Shown: positions 51,963-60,989, counted from the stretch's first letter. The stretch: DNA of 64,000 bases from Akkermansia muciniphila (GCA_945861535.1 CAMAUZ010000042.1:1-64000), one strand, 5' to 3'. Notes: generated by a model not told the origin, from the letters alone. Translations and numbers: made by a program.

Positions 51963-52952
51963 CTAACCCTGTCTTCGCTCGACCGGCGCTGCCTTGATCC
52001 CGACCAGCGCAATGAGCCGGTCACGAAAATCGGCAAAAGCGTCCGAGCCAGTCTCGGATAGCTCAATCAAGCTGTAGAAGCGCGTGGTGGTGGGTGATTT
52101 TTCCTTGGACTTCGCGTGATCCAAATCGGGCACATTGTAAATAGTCCAGAACTCAACGAATCCGCGCTGCTTGGCGCTCTGGTGACTCTTCTCGGCTTCG
52201 CCCAGCCGGTTCCAGATGTTGGACTTGTCGGCACCTCCTTTGATCTCGATGGCCACCACGGGCTTGATGGTATTCTCGGAAATCTCCTCGGTGATACTGA
52301 TATCCGGATCCGCATAGAAATCGATGACAACCGGACGCCCAGAGGCGTTGATCAACTCCAACTTGGTTTTGGTGGACCTGGTCAGGGCGTGATGGACGAT
52401 CTGTTCTATGATGTGGAAAACCGCCTCGTTCGCCGCTTTGCCAATCCTGGTATTGCGGCTGCCGCGGAGTTGCGGCCCGAGAGTGAGTAGCGTGAGGTCG
52501 TCCAGCAACTCTTTGGTGATGCGACCAAAGCCGATGGTGTTCGCCATCTCGGAAGCGCGCGAAACGAGAGCACGACAGAGTTCTTCCAATTCGTCCGCAA
52601 CCCGAGTGGGTAATTCGCCCTTGGCTTCCATCACTTCCAGGCGGCCAAGTTTGCTCTTGTTGTAGAACTCTTTCTGACTGAATCCAAGGAGCAGCCGATA
52701 GTAGCCGAGTAGTTTCGGGTTCGCCCGGAGCAGGCTGGGGACCGCGAACAGGACTTCGCCGCGGATACCGCGGCTGGCCAGTTGCGCCAGGTCTTGGGGA
52801 GAAACCAGCTCGTCGAGTTCCGCATTGATGGTCCGCAGGTCAAGTCCCCGCACCGCGTCGGCGAGGGCTTCCTGGAGGAATAGTCTCCGAATCTCTTCGA
52901 GTTCGGACGCGATACTTGCCTGAAGGTTCGAGGAGGGCAGGTTGATGCTCAT
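51963..52952 (-). CDS. XcyI-like type II restriction endonuclease
   Basis: A 329-residue protein. The PD-(D/E)xK nuclease core is Pro216-Asp217 in 'VVIDFYADPDISITEEISEN' and Glu236-x-Lys238 in 'KPVVAIEIKGGADKSNIWNR'. The N-terminal 200 residues are helical ('YYRLLLGFSQKEFYNKSKLG') and match what I recall of the XcyI/Cfr9I group, which cuts CCCGGG. The family assignment and site are from memory and not from a search. It is adjacent to a cytosine-N4-type methyltransferase gene and overlaps it by 113 bp. Base composition is lower in GC than its neighbours, consistent with transfer. Confidence 0.82.
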   Translation of the reverse strand: MSINLPSSNLQASIASELEEIRRLFLQEALADAVRGLDLRTINAELDELVSPQDLAQLASRGIRGEVLFAVPSLLRANPKLLGYYRLLLGFSQKEFYNKSKLGRLEVMEAKGELPTRVADELEELCRALVSRASEMANTIGFGRITKELLDDLTLLTLGPQLRGSRNTRIGKAANEAVFHIIEQIVHHALTRSTKTKLELINASGRPVVIDFYADPDISITEEISENTIKPVVAIEIKGGADKSNIWNRLGEAEKSHQSAKQRGFVEFWTIYNVPDLDHAKSKEKSPTTTRFYSLIELSETGSDAFADFRDRLIALVGIKAAPVERRQG

Positions 52953-53841
52953 GGATTGGTTCCGTATAGCGAATGCCGGGGCGTCGGTAACTTCCGTTGC
53001 TCACCGATGACAGCACCCGCTCGGCTTCGGTCACGTATTCGGGGTTCAATTCAATTCCTACAAACCTTCGACGGAGTTGCTTGGCGACCAATCCCACCGT
53101 TCCGACCCCAAAGAAGGGATCGAGCACGAAGTCATCCGGCTGCGACGAAGCGAGGATACAAGGTTCTACCAACTCCGGTGGAAACGAAGCGACATGCGCG
53201 CCCAGCGACGGAGCGGTGTTGATGCTCCACACGGAACGTCGATTGCGTCGTCCTTGCTCGGCCTCTTCCATCACGGCCTCCGGGTAATAGGCATACCGCT
53301 CACTCTTGGTCAGCATGAACAGATACTCATGGGCGCGGGTCGGGCGGTCTTTGACACTTTCCGGCATGGCATTGGGTTTGTGCCAGATGATGTCACTGCG
53401 CAGGAACCATCCGTCGGCTTGCAGCGCAAAGGCCAGACGCCACGGCACCCCCAGCAAATCCTTGTCTTTCAGACCGGGTGGATTGTCGGGACGGGTTGAC
53501 ATCGCGCGGTTGGGATTCTTCTTATCCGCCGCACGCCAACCCCGGTTCCCGCTGGTGAAACCGTCGCCGATATTAAGCCAGAGAACGCCATCAGCGCGCA
53601 ACACCCGGCGCACTTCGGCAAACAGATTGGTCAGACTGAGCAGATAACCGGCCAGGGTGTCTTCGAGGCCGATCTGTCCGTAAATTCCGTAGTCCCGCAG
53701 TCCCCAGTAAGGAGGGGAAGTTACGACACACTGGATTGACTCATCCGGCAGCAGCGGGAGCACCGCGTGAACATCTCCCTCCAAGAGCAATGACTCCGAG
53801 AGCGGAAGTTTCGCCGGTGAGGCAATCTTGGAGCGTTTCAT
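52840..53841 (-). CDS. Site-specific DNA methyltransferase (cytosine-N4 type)
   Basis: A 333-residue protein. Catalytic motif IV TSPPYWGLRDYG (41-52, N-terminal) and SAM motif I 'DFVLDPFFGVGTVGLVAKQL' in the C-terminal third give the permuted order of the beta class. SPPY rather than DPPY indicates N4-cytosine methylation. 'LWLNIGDGFTSGNRG' and 'DIIWHKPNAMPESVKDRPTR' are typical of enzymes of the CCCGGG-type group. It protects host DNA from the nuclease encoded downstream. The start is 7 bp after the stub of hicA, so it may be coupled to the hicB promoter. Confidence 0.93.
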   Translation of the reverse strand: MKRSKIASPAKLPLSESLLLEGDVHAVLPLLPDESIQCVVTSPPYWGLRDYGIYGQIGLEDTLAGYLLSLTNLFAEVRRVLRADGVLWLNIGDGFTSGNRGWRAADKKNPNRAMSTRPDNPPGLKDKDLLGVPWRLAFALQADGWFLRSDIIWHKPNAMPESVKDRPTRAHEYLFMLTKSERYAYYPEAVMEEAEQGRRNRRSVWSINTAPSLGAHVASFPPELVEPCILASSQPDDFVLDPFFGVGTVGLVAKQLRRRFVGIELNPEYVTEAERVLSSVSNGSYRRPGIRYTEPIHEHQPALLEPSGKYRVRTRRDSETIPPGSPRRRGAGT

Positions 53842-53848
53842 GGGCGGT

Positions 53849-53902
53849 TCAGTTTAATGCCCTCTCCGCCACCTCACCGGACACATCGGAATATTTGGGC
53901 AT
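53849..53902 (-). pseudogene. Stub of a HicA-like toxin gene
   Basis: The 17-codon frame 'MPKYSDVSGEVAERALN' starts one base after the hicB stop, as hicA genes do in hicBA pairs. It resembles the HicA N-terminus (MPKxxxVSGxEVxRAL). It stops there, before the catalytic His of HicA, and the methyltransferase ATG follows 7 bp later. It looks like the remains of hicA after the restriction-modification genes were inserted. The short match makes this tentative. Confidence 0.5.
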
Positions 53903-53903
53903 G

Positions 53904-54116
53904 TCACCTAGGGGCTTCCGCCACCTCAAACGTGGCAACGATGGTCCTGTCTCTGGATTTGGCAGAAAATTCCGAGAAATAGAGATCAGTCGCTTCCCGC
54001 AGGTTGGCGAGCGCCTCGTCGAAGGTCTTCCCCTGGGTGGTGGTGCCGGTCTCGGGATTGTGCGCAACCAACCAATCGCTCTTGCTGTCAGGATAGATGA
54101 TGGCCGTGAGATTCAT
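53904..54116 (-). CDS. hicB: HicB-like antitoxin
   Basis: A 70-residue protein, 'MNLTAIIYPDSKSDWLVAHN' then 'PETGTTTQGKTFDEALANLR' and 'EATDLYFSEFSAKSRDRTIV'. This is the HicB RNase-H-like fold ('GxxTQGxTxxEALxNLxEA'). HicB normally blocks HicA, an mRNA-binding toxin. No intact hicA follows, so this may be an orphan that acts as a regulator. Short HicB forms without a DNA-binding tail are known. Confidence 0.85.
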   Translation of the reverse strand: MNLTAIIYPDSKSDWLVAHNPETGTTTQGKTFDEALANLREATDLYFSEFSAKSRDRTIVATFEVAEAPR

Positions 54117-54247
54117 GCGTTGCTGAGGCCGACAATCTCCGATGCCCGCCCGGGCGTCAATCAGCCCGACGGCCGGATCGCGGTGCCCGCCGATCAGCAC
54201 GCGGACGCGTAGCCGGGTGTTCGGACGCAGTCGCCGACAGCAGCAAC

Positions 54248-54287
54248 AAAAAAAAGGCCTGAAACAGTCACCGACTGCTTCAGGCCC
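54248..54287 (-). terminator. Rho-independent terminator of tig
   Basis: On the minus strand, GGCCTGAAGC-like and TTTCAGGCC arms (GGGCCTGAA/TTTCAGGCC) with an inner GCAGTCGG/GACTG are followed by eight T. It begins about 20 bp past the trigger factor stop. Confidence 0.85.
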
Positions 54288-54306
54288 ATGACCGAACTGG
54301 AGTAGC

Positions 54307-55641
54307 TCAGGAAGCCGCCGGCGCCAGCGCGGGGACGCTGCCGTGGATTTCCTCGATCTTCGCGTTGAGCTGGAGGAAATCGAGGACCTTGCTGTAGAGG
54401 ATTTGCTCCCGGATTTCGCCGACCGCATTCCGTTTCTTGATGTCCTCGATAAACTTGTCCATCGGCACCTGGTTCTGCTCGGAGAGTTGGTAGATGCGCT
54501 GCATCAACTCCGATTCACCCACCTGAATTTTCTCCGCCGCGGCAATGCGGACGAGGATGATCTGCAACCTCACGCGATCCTTGGCGCTCGCGTTGGCCAT
54601 GCCGAAAATCTGCTCCTTCTGGGCCTCGATGGTCGCCTGGGGCACGCCGCGTTTCTGGTTTTCCTGAACGATGTCATAGACAATGCGACGAGTCTCTTCG
54701 AGGACGATGCTATCCGGCAGCTCGCAGGTGACGCGGGTGAGCAATTCCCGGATGATCTGATCGCGCAGCACGCGGCCTTCCTTGAACTTCAGCTCGGTCT
54801 CGAGGTCCGCGCGCACGCCGGCCAGGAGCTTTTCCATCGAGTCCGCACCGAAGGATTTGGCGAAAGCTTCGTTGACCTCGGGCAGCGCCTTTTCCTTGAG
54901 GCCCACGATCTCGACTTCATACACGCCCGGTTTGCCGGACAGCTCCGGCACCACGAAGTCCGCCGGAAAGGTGATGGTGACCGTGCGCTTCTCGCCGGTT
55001 TTGGCCCCGATGAGCTGTTCGCTGAATCCGGGAATGAAGGACGTGGGCTTGATCTCCACCCAGAAATTCTTCTGCTCGGTCAGGCCGCGCGCCGTCGGGG
55101 AAATCTCCGTGATCACCCGGCCCTCGCTGGTGCCGTGATAATTCACGACGGCCATGTCGCCGGTCTGCAACGGCCGGTCGATGTCGTTGTATTTCACCTG
55201 CTGCTCGCGCAGCGCGGTGATCGCGCGGGTGACATCCTCGTCGGTGACCGCACCCTTCGCCAGCTTCAGCGGCAGCTCTTTGTAAACCGGCAGCTCGAAC
55301 TCCGGTTCGATCTCGAGCGTGGCCGCAAACTGCAGCGGCATCCCGCGGCCAAACTGGATTTCCTCGATGTCCGGATACGTGGCCGCGCGCAGCTTCTCCT
55401 GCTCGATCGCCTTGGGATAATGCGTCGAGATCAGCTTGCGTTTGACCTCCTCGTCGATCTTGGCCGAGTAGCTTTTCACGACCTGCTCGCGCGGGGCCTT
55501 GCCCGGGCGGAACCCCGGCAACTGGGCGGATTTTTGAAACTCGCGCGTCACCTCTTGGAACGCGGCATCCACGACGGTGGCGTCCACTTCCACGCGGACG
55601 AGTTTTTTGCAGGGAGCCAAATTTTCGACGGTTACATTCAC
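54307..55641 (-). CDS. tig: Trigger factor (ribosome-associated chaperone)
   Basis: A 444-residue protein from a GTG start (MNVTVENLAPCKKLVRVEVD). The ribosome-binding loop is 'QLPGFRPGKAPREQVVKSYS' (GFRxGKxP signature, about 43-52). The FKBP-type domain (about 155-240) has 'DMAVVNYHGTSEGRVI' and 'FSEQLIGAKTGEKRTVTITF'. The C-terminal helical arm is 'MEKLLAGVRADLETELKFKE' onward. It binds nascent chains at the ribosome exit. The frame is open to 55917, but only the GTG at 55641 gives the family N-terminus. No clpP or clpX is next to it, unlike in many bacteria. Confidence 0.94.
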   Translation of the reverse strand: MNVTVENLAPCKKLVRVEVDATVVDAAFQEVTREFQKSAQLPGFRPGKAPREQVVKSYSAKIDEEVKRKLISTHYPKAIEQEKLRAATYPDIEEIQFGRGMPLQFAATLEIEPEFELPVYKELPLKLAKGAVTDEDVTRAITALREQQVKYNDIDRPLQTGDMAVVNYHGTSEGRVITEISPTARGLTEQKNFWVEIKPTSFIPGFSEQLIGAKTGEKRTVTITFPADFVVPELSGKPGVYEVEIVGLKEKALPEVNEAFAKSFGADSMEKLLAGVRADLETELKFKEGRVLRDQIIRELLTRVTCELPDSIVLEETRRIVYDIVQENQKRGVPQATIEAQKEQIFGMANASAKDRVRLQIILVRIAAAEKIQVGESELMQRIYQLSEQNQVPMDKFIEDIKKRNAVGEIREQILYSKVLDFLQLNAKIEEIHGSVPALAPAAS

Positions 55642-56010
55642 AGGCAAATCTTTTGTAAAATACTGAAACAATGCGCCGGCCGACGATGAGTTTGGTCCCC
55701 GCGCGGAAACGAGCGCGCGACAGTAGGACGCACCCTCCCATGCGTCAAGCACCTGCTCGGAACCGCGAAAAACAAGGAGCCGTCTCCGTTTCAGGCACGT
55801 CCTCGGGCCCCAAAGCCAGCCCGGAGCACCGCACCCGAGTTCGACGCGCCCCGTCCACCCCGCCCCCGCCTCGATTGGGAAATCGGCGCTCCGCTCCGGC
55901 GGTGGCGGCGCAACCAAATCCGGCGTTGCCGCCCGTCACCGGCCTGTGAAACTCCCGCCGTCACCGCCACCGCACGCGCCGTCATCCACCACCAACAACA
56001 ACAACTCGCC
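55642..56010. other. 369-bp divergent gap between tig and a PVC cytochrome gene
   Basis: I see no gene or palindrome of the families found elsewhere. AT-rich sequence near the tig start (TTTTGTAAAATACTG at 55651-55665) may contain its promoter. The right part is C-rich and purine-poor. Confidence 0.4.
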
Positions 56011-58644
56011 ATGTCACCCGTGCCACGCCCCCTGCTCACCGCCGCGTGCGCCGTGCTTGCGCTGCTGTTTCTGCTCCAACTTCAGCCCGCCAAGTCCGCC
56101 CCGCCGCCCCCGCCCGCCAGCAAACGCCCCGCCGCGCCGCTGCCGCCGGGCATCACGCTCACGGACGCGCAGGGCCGCGACAACGGCGTGCGTTTCGTGG
56201 ACCTCAACGGCGACGGCTTCGATGACCTCGTGTTCTCCAACGCCGAGCGCTACGCCATCTACCTGTTCAACGACATCGAGCGCAAGAACCTCGGCTGGAC
56301 CCTCGGCTGGCCGCATCTCATCCGCGAAGGCCGGGCCGGCGATGCCAACGCGCTGCCGCCCTTCGTCACCGCCGACGGTCGCGACGCGGGCGTGACGTTC
56401 AAGGACGGCGCGCTGTGGGTGCAGGGCGTGCGCCGCTTTTCGTTTGCGGAACTTTGTCGCCCGCCGCTGCCACCAGCGCGCCCGCCGCAGGAATCGTTGC
56501 GCGCGCTGCGCTTGAAGCCCGGCTTCAAGGCCGAACTCGTCGCCAGCGAACCGCTCGTGCAAGACCCCATCTTCGTGGACTGGGACGCGCGCGGCCGCAT
56601 GTGGGTCGTCGAAATGGCCGACTATCCGTTCCACGAGCGCAACGGCCAGACCCACCACGGCCGCGTGAAAATTCTCGAGGACACCGACGGCGACGGCCTC
56701 TACGACAAGGCCGCGATCTTCCTCGACGACCTGCTTTATCCCACCGGCCTCGCGTGCTGGAAAAACGGCGTCTTCATCGCGAGCGTGCCCGACGTGTTTT
56801 TCGCCGAAGACACCGATGGCGACGGCCAGGCCGACCAACGCACGCCCATTTTGCAGGGCTTCACCAAGGGCAATCCGCAGCATCTCGTGAACGGTTTCGC
56901 GTGGGGCCTCGACGGCTGGCTCTACGGCGGCAACGGCGACAGCGGCGGGCGCATCACCGAAGTGAAGAGCGGAAAAACCTACACCCTCAGCGGTCGCGAC
57001 TTCCGTTTTCATCCCGCGACCGGCGAGTTCCAACTGCAACCCGGCCAGGCGCAATACGGCCGCTGGCGGGACGATTTCGGGAACTGGTTCGCCAACAACA
57101 ACAGCAACCTCGGCTGGCATTACCTCTTTGATGACCGCTACCTCGCGCGCAATCCGCAACTCGCCGTGCCCACGATGAAGCGCGACCTCAATCGCGGCGG
57201 CAACCGGCTCTACCCCGTGAGCGCGCCCATCCGCCGCCTGAACCAGCCCGACTCGGTGAACCTGCTCACGTCCGGTTGCAGCCTCATCCCCTATCGCGAC
57301 ACGCTCTTCGGCGCGGACTACGCCAGCAGCGTGTTCATCTGCGAACCGGCGAACAACCTCGTGCATCGCGAAGTGCTCGAACCCGACGGCATCAGCTTCA
57401 AGAGCCAGCGCGCCGCGGACGAGACCGACCGCGAATTTCTCGCCAGCGAGGACAACTGGAGCCGCTTCACCCAGGCGCGCACGGGACCGGACGGCTGCCT
57501 CTACGTCGTGGATTTTTACCGCCTCATCCTCGAACACCCCGAGTGGATTGCCCGGCAAATGATCGAGCATCTCGATCTCCGCGCCGGCAGCGACAAGGGC
57601 CGCATCTACCGCATCAGCCCGACGAACACGCCGCGCCGCCCGGTGCCCAAACTCGCCGCGCTCAGCGACGCCGAACTCGGCCAGCAACTCCCGTCGCCCA
57701 ACGGCTGGGTGCGCGACACGGCACAGCGTCTCCTCCTCGAACGCGGCGCAAAATGGAGCACCGCCACGCTTGCCGGCAACGCCGCCGCGCAAGTGCAGCA
57801 GCTCTGGACGATGCACACACTCGGCACGCTGACGCCCGTCCTGCTTCAGCCCGCCCTCCGCAGTCCCGAGCCGCGCCTGCGCGAACACGCCGTGCGCATC
57901 GCCGAAAATTATCTCCGCGATTCCGCCGTGCTCGCCGCCGTGTGCGACCTCCTCCACGACGACGATGTGCGCGTGCGCGTGCAGGTCGCCTTCTCGCTCG
58001 GCGAGAGCAGTGATGCCCGCGTGTCCGCCGTGCTCAGCGCCCTCGCCCAGCGCGACGCCGCCACGCCGGGAATGCTCGTCGCCCTGCTCAGCTCCGCACC
58101 GCGGCACGCCGACGCGCCGCACTGGCAGGCCATGCTGAAAGGCACCGTGCGCCCGACCAACCTCGTGCCGCCCAAGCTCATCACCAACGCCGATCCCGAC
58201 CGCGAGAAAGTGGTCAAAGCTTATGCGGGCGTGGACAAACTCGTCGGCGACCCCGCGCGCGGGCATCCGCTCTACACCGCGCTCTGCGCCGCCTGCCATC
58301 GCCTGAAAAACGAGGGCCACGAGATTGGCCCCGACCTCGGCACCGTCGCCGGCAAACCCACCGAGCAACTGCTCGAGGCCATCCTCGATCCCAGCCGCGC
58401 CGTCGAGCAGCGCTACCTCGCGCAAAACATCACCCTGAAAAACGGGGAGGAAATGACAGCCATGGTCGCCGAGGAAACCGCCAACAGCCTCACGCTCAAA
58501 CTGGTCACGGGCACCGTCGTCGTGCTGCGGAGCAATATCGTCAAGCGCGTCACCAGCACGAAATCCCTCATGCCCGACGGCCTCGAAAGCGCGCTCCCGC
58601 CGCAGCAACTCGCCGACCTGCTCGGGTGGCTGCGCGCGAAATAA
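56011..58644 (+). CDS. PVC-type exported dehydrogenase with cytochrome c domain
   Basis: An 877-residue protein with a signal peptide ('RPLLTAACAVLALLFLLQLQ', then PAKSA). An EF-hand-like FG-GAP segment follows ('RFVDLNGDGFDDLVFSN', about 65-81). Residues about 170-540 are the PVC dehydrogenase propeller ('LKPGFKAELVASEPLVQDPI', 'ILEDTDGDGLYDKAAIF', 'EDTDGDGQADQRTPI'). A short HEAT-like region is at about 580-700. The cytochrome domain has CAACH at 759-763 and ends 'PQQLADLLGWLRAK'. It should oxidise a sugar-like substrate in the periplasm. It has the same plan as the 1140-residue protein at 3784, but an FG-GAP part replaces most HEAT repeats. Confidence 0.92.
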   Translation: MSPVPRPLLTAACAVLALLFLLQLQPAKSAPPPPPASKRPAAPLPPGITLTDAQGRDNGVRFVDLNGDGFDDLVFSNAERYAIYLFNDIERKNLGWTLGWPHLIREGRAGDANALPPFVTADGRDAGVTFKDGALWVQGVRRFSFAELCRPPLPPARPPQESLRALRLKPGFKAELVASEPLVQDPIFVDWDARGRMWVVEMADYPFHERNGQTHHGRVKILEDTDGDGLYDKAAIFLDDLLYPTGLACWKNGVFIASVPDVFFAEDTDGDGQADQRTPILQGFTKGNPQHLVNGFAWGLDGWLYGGNGDSGGRITEVKSGKTYTLSGRDFRFHPATGEFQLQPGQAQYGRWRDDFGNWFANNNSNLGWHYLFDDRYLARNPQLAVPTMKRDLNRGGNRLYPVSAPIRRLNQPDSVNLLTSGCSLIPYRDTLFGADYASSVFICEPANNLVHREVLEPDGISFKSQRAADETDREFLASEDNWSRFTQARTGPDGCLYVVDFYRLILEHPEWIARQMIEHLDLRAGSDKGRIYRISPTNTPRRPVPKLAALSDAELGQQLPSPNGWVRDTAQRLLLERGAKWSTATLAGNAAAQVQQLWTMHTLGTLTPVLLQPALRSPEPRLREHAVRIAENYLRDSAVLAAVCDLLHDDDVRVRVQVAFSLGESSDARVSAVLSALAQRDAATPGMLVALLSSAPRHADAPHWQAMLKGTVRPTNLVPPKLITNADPDREKVVKAYAGVDKLVGDPARGHPLYTALCAACHRLKNEGHEIGPDLGTVAGKPTEQLLEAILDPSRAVEQRYLAQNITLKNGEEMTAMVAEETANSLTLKLVTGTVVVLRSNIVKRVTSTKSLMPDGLESALPPQQLADLLGWLRAK

Positions 58645-58677
58645 TCAGCGCCCAAAACCGGGGAATGCGGCGGTGCT

Positions 58678-58813
58678 GTGGGGCAGGCTTCCAGCCTGCC
58701 AGTTCGGGCGGCATCCATGCCGCCCGTTCCCACGGTGGCCGTGCGGCGTGGCGGCCCCGGAAACACGGTGCAGGGATGCCCCGCGAACTGGCAGGCAAGG
58801 ATGCCTGCCCCAC
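58678..58813. repeat. Family E element copy 4
   Basis: GTGGGGCAGGCTTCCAGCCT-GCCAG, GGGCGGCATCCATGCCGCCC, GCAGGGATGCCCCGC, AACTGGCAGGCAAGGATGCC, TGCCCCAC. It lies between the convergent cytochrome and alr genes, filling most of the gap. Confidence 0.85.
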
Positions 58814-58828
58814 CGGCACGCTCCGGGG

Positions 58829-59968
58829 TCAAGCCGCGCTGCCGCCGCGGTAGATGCGCGGGACGCGGTAGGTGATGGCGGTGAGCACTTCCCACGGGAT
58901 TGTTCCGAACCACGTCGCCACCTCCGTTGCCGAAATTTCCTCGGTGCCCTGGCGGCCGATCAGCGTCGCGATGTCACCGGGTTGGGTGGCGTGGACGCGG
59001 CTCACATCGACGAGCATCTGATCCATCGTCACGCGGCCGAGCACGGCGCAGCGGTGGCCGTGAATCAGCACGGCGCTGCGGTCGCTGCCAGCGCGGAGAT
59101 AGCCGTCGCCGTAGCCCGCCGTCACCGTCGCCACCCGCATCCGGCGCGCGGCGGTGAAAGTGTGGCCGTAGCTGAGCGGCGTGCCTTTGGAAATTTCCTT
59201 CACGAGCGCCACGCGGCAGTACCACGACAACGCGGGCCGCAACTCCGGCAGCGGCGGCGTGAGACGGCGGCGGCCGGTGGGGAGGATTCCGTACACGAGC
59301 AGGCCGGGGCGCACCAGGTCGAACGTGGTCGCCGGTTCGTGAAGAATGGCCCCGCTGTTGTTGGCGTGAATCATCGGCGGCAAGAAGCCGGCGGCGGTGA
59401 GTTGAGCGATGACGGAGTCAAACTGCGCGGCCTGTTGTGCGGAGAATTCAGCGTCGTCCTCGGCGCTGGCGAAATGGGTGAAGAGACCTTGCAGCTCCAA
59501 CTCTTCCGAACCGGCGATCGCCTGCGCCAGCGCGAGCGCATCGCCAGGCGCGACGCCGAGCCGGCCCATGCCGGTGTCCACCTTGAGATGCACCTCGACG
59601 GTGCGGCGAAGCTTGTGTGCGGCGGCGGCGAAGGCGTGCGCCTCGGCCAGCGTGGAGATCGTCGGCATGACGTGATCTTTCACGCAGGTCTCGATTTCGT
59701 CGGGCAGGCACGCGCCGAGCATCAGGATCGGCCAGCCGCGGCCGACGCTGCGGATGGCACGGGCCTCGGCAAGATTCGCGACGCCGAAAATGTCCGTGCC
59801 GCTCTGCATGAGGAGCGCGGCGATTTGCTTGAGGCCGTGGCCGTAGGCGTCGGCCTTCACGACGGTCATGATCTTCACCCGCGGGCCGACGCGGTGGCGC
59901 AACCACGCGAGATTGGCGCGCAAGGCATCAAGGTCCACCTCGGCCCAGCAGCGATACGAGGTCGTCAT
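58829..59968 (-). CDS. alr: Alanine racemase
   Basis: A 379-residue protein. PLP Lys in 'KIMTVVKADAYGHGLKQIAA' (AVxKADAYGHG signature), 'VHLKVDTGMGRLG', 'GLFTHFASAEDDAEFSAQQA', and the catalytic Tyr of the partner subunit in 'VTAGYGDGYLR'. It makes D-alanine for peptidoglycan in the cytoplasm. It is the last gene of a run of minus-strand genes (CPBP protease, thiL, tsaE, tsaB, alr), as seen in several bacteria where alr and tsaE are close. Confidence 0.96.
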   Translation of the reverse strand: MTTSYRCWAEVDLDALRANLAWLRHRVGPRVKIMTVVKADAYGHGLKQIAALLMQSGTDIFGVANLAEARAIRSVGRGWPILMLGACLPDEIETCVKDHVMPTISTLAEAHAFAAAAHKLRRTVEVHLKVDTGMGRLGVAPGDALALAQAIAGSEELELQGLFTHFASAEDDAEFSAQQAAQFDSVIAQLTAAGFLPPMIHANNSGAILHEPATTFDLVRPGLLVYGILPTGRRRLTPPLPELRPALSWYCRVALVKEISKGTPLSYGHTFTAARRMRVATVTAGYGDGYLRAGSDRSAVLIHGHRCAVLGRVTMDQMLVDVSRVHATQPGDIATLIGRQGTEEISATEVATWFGTIPWEVLTAITYRVPRIYRGGSAA

Positions 59969-60030
59969 GGGCGGCGCTCTGATTCACAGGTGCGAGTTTT
60001 GGGGGTTGCCGCATCAGGCGGATCGATGCT

Positions 60031-60072
60031 GGCGGCGAGACGCCGCCAGAACTCGCAGGCGGGGACGCCTGC
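60031..60072. repeat. Two hairpins of the family E type between tsaB and alr
   Basis: GGCGGCGAGACGCCGCC and GCAGGCGGGGACGCCTGC, with AGAACTC between them; the AACTCGCAGGC piece recalls the family E arm AACTGGCAGGC. Confidence 0.6.
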
Positions 60073-60104
60073 GGTGCCGGGGCACGGCCGGGATGCGCTC
60101 GTAG

Positions 60105-60776
60105 TCATGGTTCGGTCGGCAGGACGCGCGGCGGCGGGGCTTTCACAAATTCGACCGCACGCAGATAGACCGGCTCCAACTGGGCGGCGGGGATGAAATC
60201 GGTGCGGCCCGCCGCGAGCATTGCAACGGTGGGGGCGTCGGCGTGCAGCACGCGCCCGCGGGGAAACCAGCGCGTCGCCTCGGGGCCAATCCAATGATCG
60301 ACGCGGCTGTCGAGCGCGGCGGCCTCGGCGACGGGCACGATGCGCAGCGGCTCGGCGACGCGCCAGTCCGCGGCGGTGATCTCGTACAGGCCGAGATAAA
60401 TTTCATGGCGCTGGGCATCGACCACCACCGCCACGCGACCAAGCCAGCCCGCGCGATGCGCCTGCGCCGCGAGACAATCGGCGCTGCTCACGCCGAGCAC
60501 GGGCGTGCCGAGGGCGAGCTGCCAGCCCTGCGCGAGCGAGATCGAAATGCGGACGCCCATGTTCGACCCGGGACCGAGCGCGACGGCAAGGCCATCGATT
60601 CCCTCACGCTCAATCTGCGCGACTCGCAACGCACGCTCGACCATTCCCAGCGCGCTGATCGCGCGGCCGCCCGATTCGCTTTCGGTCGCGAGCACGCGCG
60701 CAATGCCCGCCGCGTCGGTCGTCGCGACGGCGACGCTGCGGTGGGTGGAGGAGAACTCGAAGGCGAGGAGGTTCAC
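60105..60776 (-). CDS. tsaB: TsaB, tRNA threonylcarbamoyladenosine pathway
   Basis: A 223-residue protein from a GTG start. 'LLAFEFSSTHRSVAVATTDA' is the ASKHA phosphate-1 strand, and 'GIDGLAVALGPGSNMGVRIS' the conserved GPGSxTGxR segment (here Asn-Met in place of Ser/Phe-Thr). 'AVVVDAQRHEIYLGLYE' matches the D-A-R motif region of TsaB. TsaB forms a complex with TsaD and TsaE to place t6A on tRNAs reading ANN codons. tsaE is the next gene upstream, 231 bp away, with a family A palindrome between them. Confidence 0.93.
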   Translation of the reverse strand: MNLLAFEFSSTHRSVAVATTDAAGIARVLATESESGGRAISALGMVERALRVAQIEREGIDGLAVALGPGSNMGVRISISLAQGWQLALGTPVLGVSSADCLAAQAHRAGWLGRVAVVVDAQRHEIYLGLYEITAADWRVAEPLRIVPVAEAAALDSRVDHWIGPEATRWFPRGRVLHADAPTVAMLAAGRTDFIPAAQLEPVYLRAVEFVKAPPPRVLPTEP

Positions 60777-60836
60777 GCGGAGAAGGTTTTTTTAACCACA
60801 CGGATGGACACCGATGGGAAGGGCGCAGCCCAGACT

Positions 60837-60989
60837 GGGGAGCGCACGCGCCCTCGCGTGCAGTTTTCCGCGCCCTCGCGGAAAACCCGTGTGGCACGAG
60901 CGCGTGCGGAATCGCCACGACGGGTTTGCGGAGCCGGAAGCGGGATGCGAGGGCGCATCCCGTAACACGCGAGGGCGCGTGTGCTCCCC
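60837..60989. repeat. Family A compound palindrome copy 5
   Basis: 153 bp: GGGGAGCGCACGCGCCCTCG-CGTG, GTTTTCCGCGCCCTCGCGGA-AAAC, GCGGGATGCGAGGGCGCATC-CCG and CACGCGAGGGCGCGTGTGCT-CCCC. It lies between tsaE and tsaB. A degenerate CCACACGGATGGACACCGAT arm flanks it at 60795-60815. Confidence 0.9.

Noticed and set aside
56014-58608. An 864-codon minus-strand frame opposite the second PVC cytochrome
   Set aside because: Shadow frame rich in Glu/Val/Ala/Gly; the plus-strand gene is certain.
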